Below, in pieces: positions 6,597-8,231 of a DNA stretch of 8,231 bases (the stretch's first letter is position 1; each line of letters starts with the position of its first letter). The notes beneath the pieces are model-generated. The model was given only the letters and a program-made list of their open reading frames with translations. It searched no databases and was not told the DNA's origin. This DNA is from Patescibacteria group bacterium (GTDB lineage: Bacteria; Patescibacteriota; UBA1384; XYA2-FULL-43-10; 1-14-0-10-43-13): positions 1 to 8,231 of the forward strand of contig JAKJEK010000032.1 in NCBI GenBank assembly GCA_022705465.1. The letters are read 5' to 3'. A program made the translations under genes and the position numbers.

Positions 6597-7163
6597 TTAT
6601 TGTGGCGCTGATTCCGGTTGAAATCCGTTGTAATCGTATACTGAATTGTCGTCATAATCAGTAACACCGCTTGCTGTTTTGTTAAATTCAATTTTCACCT
6701 CCGGTCGTTCCGGATCATTGGTTTTAAAAGTTACTTTTTGGCTAGTCGGGTTAGTCCAGTCGAACGTTTTGCTGTCAAAAGTGATACGCAGGATACTCTC
6801 CTCGCTTTGACTAAGGGATCCCTGCCATCGTTTGTTACTGTTTCCGGAAAACAATGGACTTACCGGACCAGCCTTATAAAGCTGTGCTGATAAGCAAGGG
6901 CATGATGTTGAGAAATCTGACAGAACCAGTGTACCAGACCCAATATTGCCAATTGCCACATCTTTTTGTTTGATTACAACATTCGGATATAGGGAAAACC
7001 GTGTATCCTCAATTTCAATTTTTGGTTCCCCGTCATTCTGGATTGGAGCATTGGACTCATACGCACCAAGTTCGGCATCCCTACCACCAGCAAACACCAA
7101 CAGTAAAATTAGCACCGCAGTTGTTACTATACCTATACCAATCGGAATTGGATCAAATCGCAT
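6597..7163 (-). CDS. DUF1573 membrane-anchored protein, second tandem copy
   Basis: The 188-residue protein has a short N-terminus, a hydrophobic anchor (about 7-26), a hydrophilic linker (27-47) and a DUF1573 (PF07610) immunoglobulin-like domain (about 48-160) expected outside the membrane. Family marks are the strand 'IGNIGSGTLVLSDF', the STSCPC motif with Cys88 and Cys90, the 'WQGSLS' turn and the 'FKTNDPERPEV' strand. An acidic, Tyr-rich tail (165-188) is lacking in the first copy. It aligns without gaps to the upstream gene product over residues 1-151, with the Cys pair at identical positions, so the pair arose by duplication. Here the motif reads Cys-Pro-Cys-Leu instead of the usual Cys-x-Cys-Thr. 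It is last in the minus-strand operon, 28 bases after its paralog. No strong Shine-Dalgarno is seen before ATG 7161-7163, so it may rely on translational coupling. The molecular role of DUF1573 is unknown; metal binding is inferred from csoR linkage. Confidence 0.8.
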   Translation of the reverse strand: MRFDPIPIGIGIVTTAVLILLLVFAGGRDAELGAYESNAPIQNDGEPKIEIEDTRFSLYPNVVIKQKDVAIGNIGSGTLVLSDFSTSCPCLSAQLYKAGPVSPLFSGNSNKRWQGSLSQSEESILRITFDSKTFDWTNPTSQKVTFKTNDPERPEVKIEFNKTASGVTDYDDNSVYDYNGFQPESAPQ

Positions 7164-7191
7164 AGATCATATCAACCAAATAATTAATGCA

Positions 7192-7689
7192 TTATTCAAC
7201 AAAAGCCGTCAGATAGAGCATTATTTGCTTCTGGTCTGGATCATTCGTTGAAAAGTATGCAGACCTCTCAATACTACCGGCTACTGGCATAATGCTTGGA
7301 TCATATATTACCCTAATAGTTGCTTCAGTGCCAGGCGCTACCGTGCCTTGCCAAGCCGAATTTGAGTGCATACTGAATTGTTCACTTGTGACGCCCTGGT
7401 ACAGCATTTGTATGAAGGTGCAATCACAGGATGTAGAAAAGTTAGAAAGCACCAAAGGGGCAGTTCCTGTGTTTTTTAGGATAACTTCTTTCTCTCTCTT
7501 CTCATCAACTCTCATCCTGCCCAAATCAAATCTGTTTTCGGTAATTTCGATTCTCGGTCTTTCTTGATCAGATGGCTCGTATTGCGGGATTGGTGAACCG
7601 CTGGCCTCTTTGCCAGAAATAATTCCTAGTATGATTATAACAAGAAGGGTAAGTATGCCAGTTACGATCATGATTGAGTTAAAGCGCAT
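7192..7689 (-). CDS. DUF1573 membrane-anchored protein, first tandem copy
   Basis: The product is 165 residues from the ATG at 7687-7689. An in-frame ATG at 7702-7704 would add five residues, but AAGGAG (7696-7701, minus strand) sits six bases before the inner ATG, and the paralog also begins MRF, so the inner start is preferred. It has a hydrophobic anchor (about 7-24), a linker, then a DUF1573 domain (about 45-163). Key parts are FDLGRM (54-59), 'LKNTGTAPLVLSNF' (71-84), STSCDCT with Cys88 and Cys90, 'WQGTVAPGTEATIRVIYD' (113-130) and 'FSTNDPDQ' (146-153). This is the more canonical copy, close to the family 'SCGCT' pattern and PG turn. It follows csoR by 18 bases and precedes its paralog by 28, so all three should share one transcript. 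An extracytoplasmic metal-binding or chaperone role is an inference from that context only. Confidence 0.84.
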   Translation of the reverse strand: MRFNSIMIVTGILTLLVIIILGIISGKEASGSPIPQYEPSDQERPRIEITENRFDLGRMRVDEKREKEVILKNTGTAPLVLSNFSTSCDCTFIQMLYQGVTSEQFSMHSNSAWQGTVAPGTEATIRVIYDPSIMPVAGSIERSAYFSTNDPDQKQIMLYLTAFVE

Positions 7690-7695
7690 GACAAG

Positions 7696-7701
7696 CTCCT
7701 T
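7696..7701 (-). promoter_or_regulatory. Ribosome binding site that decides the start of the first DUF1573 gene
   Basis: Minus-strand AAGGAG is six bases before the ATG at 7687-7689. It overlaps the codons that would follow the alternative ATG at 7702-7704, so the shorter start is favoured. Confidence 0.75.
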
Positions 7702-7707
7702 CATTCA

Positions 7708-8004
7708 TTACTTGTTATACATCTTGGTGACCTTTAAAATTTCCTCCGTCATCTCAGCTTGTTTGGTAGAATCTTGAGATACCACTGCCTGCTTAAAGCA
7801 ACTTTGGAGATGCCCTTCCATTAAAGTTTCGTGGGCAGACTTTAATAGTCCAATCACTGCTAAATTCTGCTGCATTATATCAATGCAGTATTTATCTTCT
7901 TCGATCATTTTGATGATCTTTGCGATATGACTATGCGCTTTTTTGAAATTCAAAAGCGATTTTTCCTTATGATGAGAATGGGTATGTGAGTGCTGATCGT
8001 TCAT
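7708..8004 (-). CDS. csoR: CsoR/RcnR-family metal-sensing transcriptional repressor
   Basis: The 98-residue all-helical cytosolic protein matches the CsoR/FrmR family (PF02583). 'IAKIIKMIEEDKYCIDIMQQ' (27-46) is the signature of helix 1-2, and 'HETLMEGHLQSC' (58-69) that of the second sensor region. The sensor residues Cys40, His65 and Cys69 keep the same spacing (25 and 4) as Cys36, His61 and Cys65 in M. tuberculosis CsoR, and Tyr39 precedes the first Cys as there. This argues for Cu(I). The N-terminus is His-rich (His5, 7, 9, 11, 12, then 24 and 26), which recalls nickel or cobalt sensors of this family that recruit an N-terminal His, so the metal is not certain. Apo-protein should bind DNA and release it on metal binding. 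It heads an operon with two DUF1573 genes and is divergent from a SafE-like gene. GGAG (8012-8015) precedes ATG 8002-8004. Confidence 0.9.
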   Translation of the reverse strand: MNDQHSHTHSHHKEKSLLNFKKAHSHIAKIIKMIEEDKYCIDIMQQNLAVIGLLKSAHETLMEGHLQSCFKQAVVSQDSTKQAEMTEEILKVTKMYNK

Positions 8005-8041
8005 GATATTGCTCCATTACTTATTGACTTTTTTTATTGGC

Positions 8042-8062
8042 ACCAGTACCATAGGTACAGGT
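8042..8062. promoter_or_regulatory. Candidate CsoR operator, 21-bp inverted repeat
   Basis: ACCAGTACC (8042-8050), ATA centre, GGTACAGGT (8054-8062): arms match at eight of nine positions, with a perfect GTACC-ATA-GGTAC core. It lies immediately downstream of the predicted csoR transcription start, where a repressor would block it. The TACC...GGTA core resembles CsoR operators described in Gram-positive bacteria. Confidence 0.65.
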
Positions 8063-8082
8063 CACTATACAGAATATATACT
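8054..8082 (+). promoter_or_regulatory. Possible promoter of the SafE-like gene
   Basis: TATACT (8077-8082) is a good plus-strand -10 box, with GGTACA (8054-8059, three of six) 17 bases upstream, inside the right arm of the putative operator. A second -10 match, TATAAT at 8124-8129, has no -35 and would leave almost no leader. The choice is unsure. Confidence 0.28.
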
Positions 8083-8099
8083 TATGCAGTTACTGTCAA
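8071..8099 (-). promoter_or_regulatory. Promoter of the csoR-DUF1573 operon
   Basis: On the minus strand a perfect -35 TTGACA (8094-8099) is followed after 17 bases by TATTCT (8071-8076, four of six -10 bases). An alternative -10, TATATT, has a 15-base spacer. Transcription would begin near 8064, at the edge of the inverted repeat 8042-8062, leaving a leader of about 60 bases before csoR. Confidence 0.65.
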
Positions 8100-8147
8100 T
8101 ACTGCAGAGGTGATGCTCAATAATATAATTACCAATAAGGGAGCGGC

Positions 8148-8231
8148 ATGAATTACTGGTTAATCTTAATTACTGGTTTAACAACAGGCGGTTTAACTTG
8201 CCTGGCAGTTCAAGGGGGACTACTAGCCAGC
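8148..8231 (+). CDS. TauE/SafE (UreH-like) family membrane protein, N-terminal 28 residues (3' end outside window)
   Basis: Only 28 codons are visible. ATG 8148-8150 has AAGGGAG (8137-8143) four bases upstream, and the frame stays open to the edge. The peptide is a single hydrophobic segment containing GLTTGGLTCLAVQGGLLAS (10-28). I recognise this as the first transmembrane helix of TauE/SafE or UreH-like (cytochrome c biogenesis transmembrane) proteins that often occur beside copper genes, where some are fused to heavy-metal-associated domains. Cys18 in the helix could contact metal. Divergence from csoR across a shared operator-like repeat supports a role in metal transport or export across the cytoplasmic membrane. 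With so little sequence the family call is by motif only and the substrate is unknown. Confidence 0.62.
   Translation, partial: MNYWLILITGLTTGGLTCLAVQGGLLAS

Noticed and set aside
7687..7704. Upstream ATG that would add five residues to the first DUF1573 protein
   Set aside because: AAGGAG inside the extension is placed for the inner ATG, and the paralog starts with the same MRF residues.

Overview
The window holds two stretches that differ in character. Bases 1 to about 2520 are GC-rich (60-base samples at 601 and 1201 count to 62% and 65% G+C). They carry the end of a nicotinate phosphoribosyltransferase gene (pncB) followed by a complete glutamine-dependent NAD+ synthetase gene (nadE). 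Together these give the first and last steps of NAD salvage from nicotinate; the middle enzyme, NadD, is not here. A bidirectional-looking hairpin terminator closes this part.

From about 2600 onward the DNA is poorer in G+C (60-base samples at 3601, 4861 and 7621 count to 50%, 43% and 33%) and codes mostly for envelope and metal-handling proteins. Two single genes on the minus strand encode membrane-anchored extracytoplasmic proteins. One is built from three units resembling cell-wall-binding repeat 2 (CWB2). The other is a protein that resembles a TIM-barrel glycosidase. Next comes a plus-strand gene for a small protein that looks like a divergent beta-carbonic anhydrase, keeping Cys/Asp and His-x-x-Cys but not the usual Arg. 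A minus-strand operon follows: a CsoR-type metal-sensing repressor and two tandem paralogous membrane-anchored DUF1573 proteins. Divergent from csoR, at the right edge, starts a TauE/SafE (UreH-like) membrane protein. The csoR/safE gap contains a consensus promoter and a 21-bp near-perfect inverted repeat that suits a CsoR operator.

The clearest candidate for an under-described system is this right-hand cluster. It appears to be a metal-responsive (probably copper) module in which CsoR controls paired Cys-x-Cys DUF1573 proteins and a SafE-like transporter from a shared operator.

The organism cannot be named from sequence alone. The mix of CsoR, DUF1573, the SafE start motif, CWB2-like repeats and short hypothetical surface proteins would fit a candidate-phyla-radiation (Patescibacteria) bacterium or a Gram-positive-like relative. 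That is a low-confidence inference from memory of such genomes. The standard genetic code fits all genes: TAA, TAG and one TGA stop are used.
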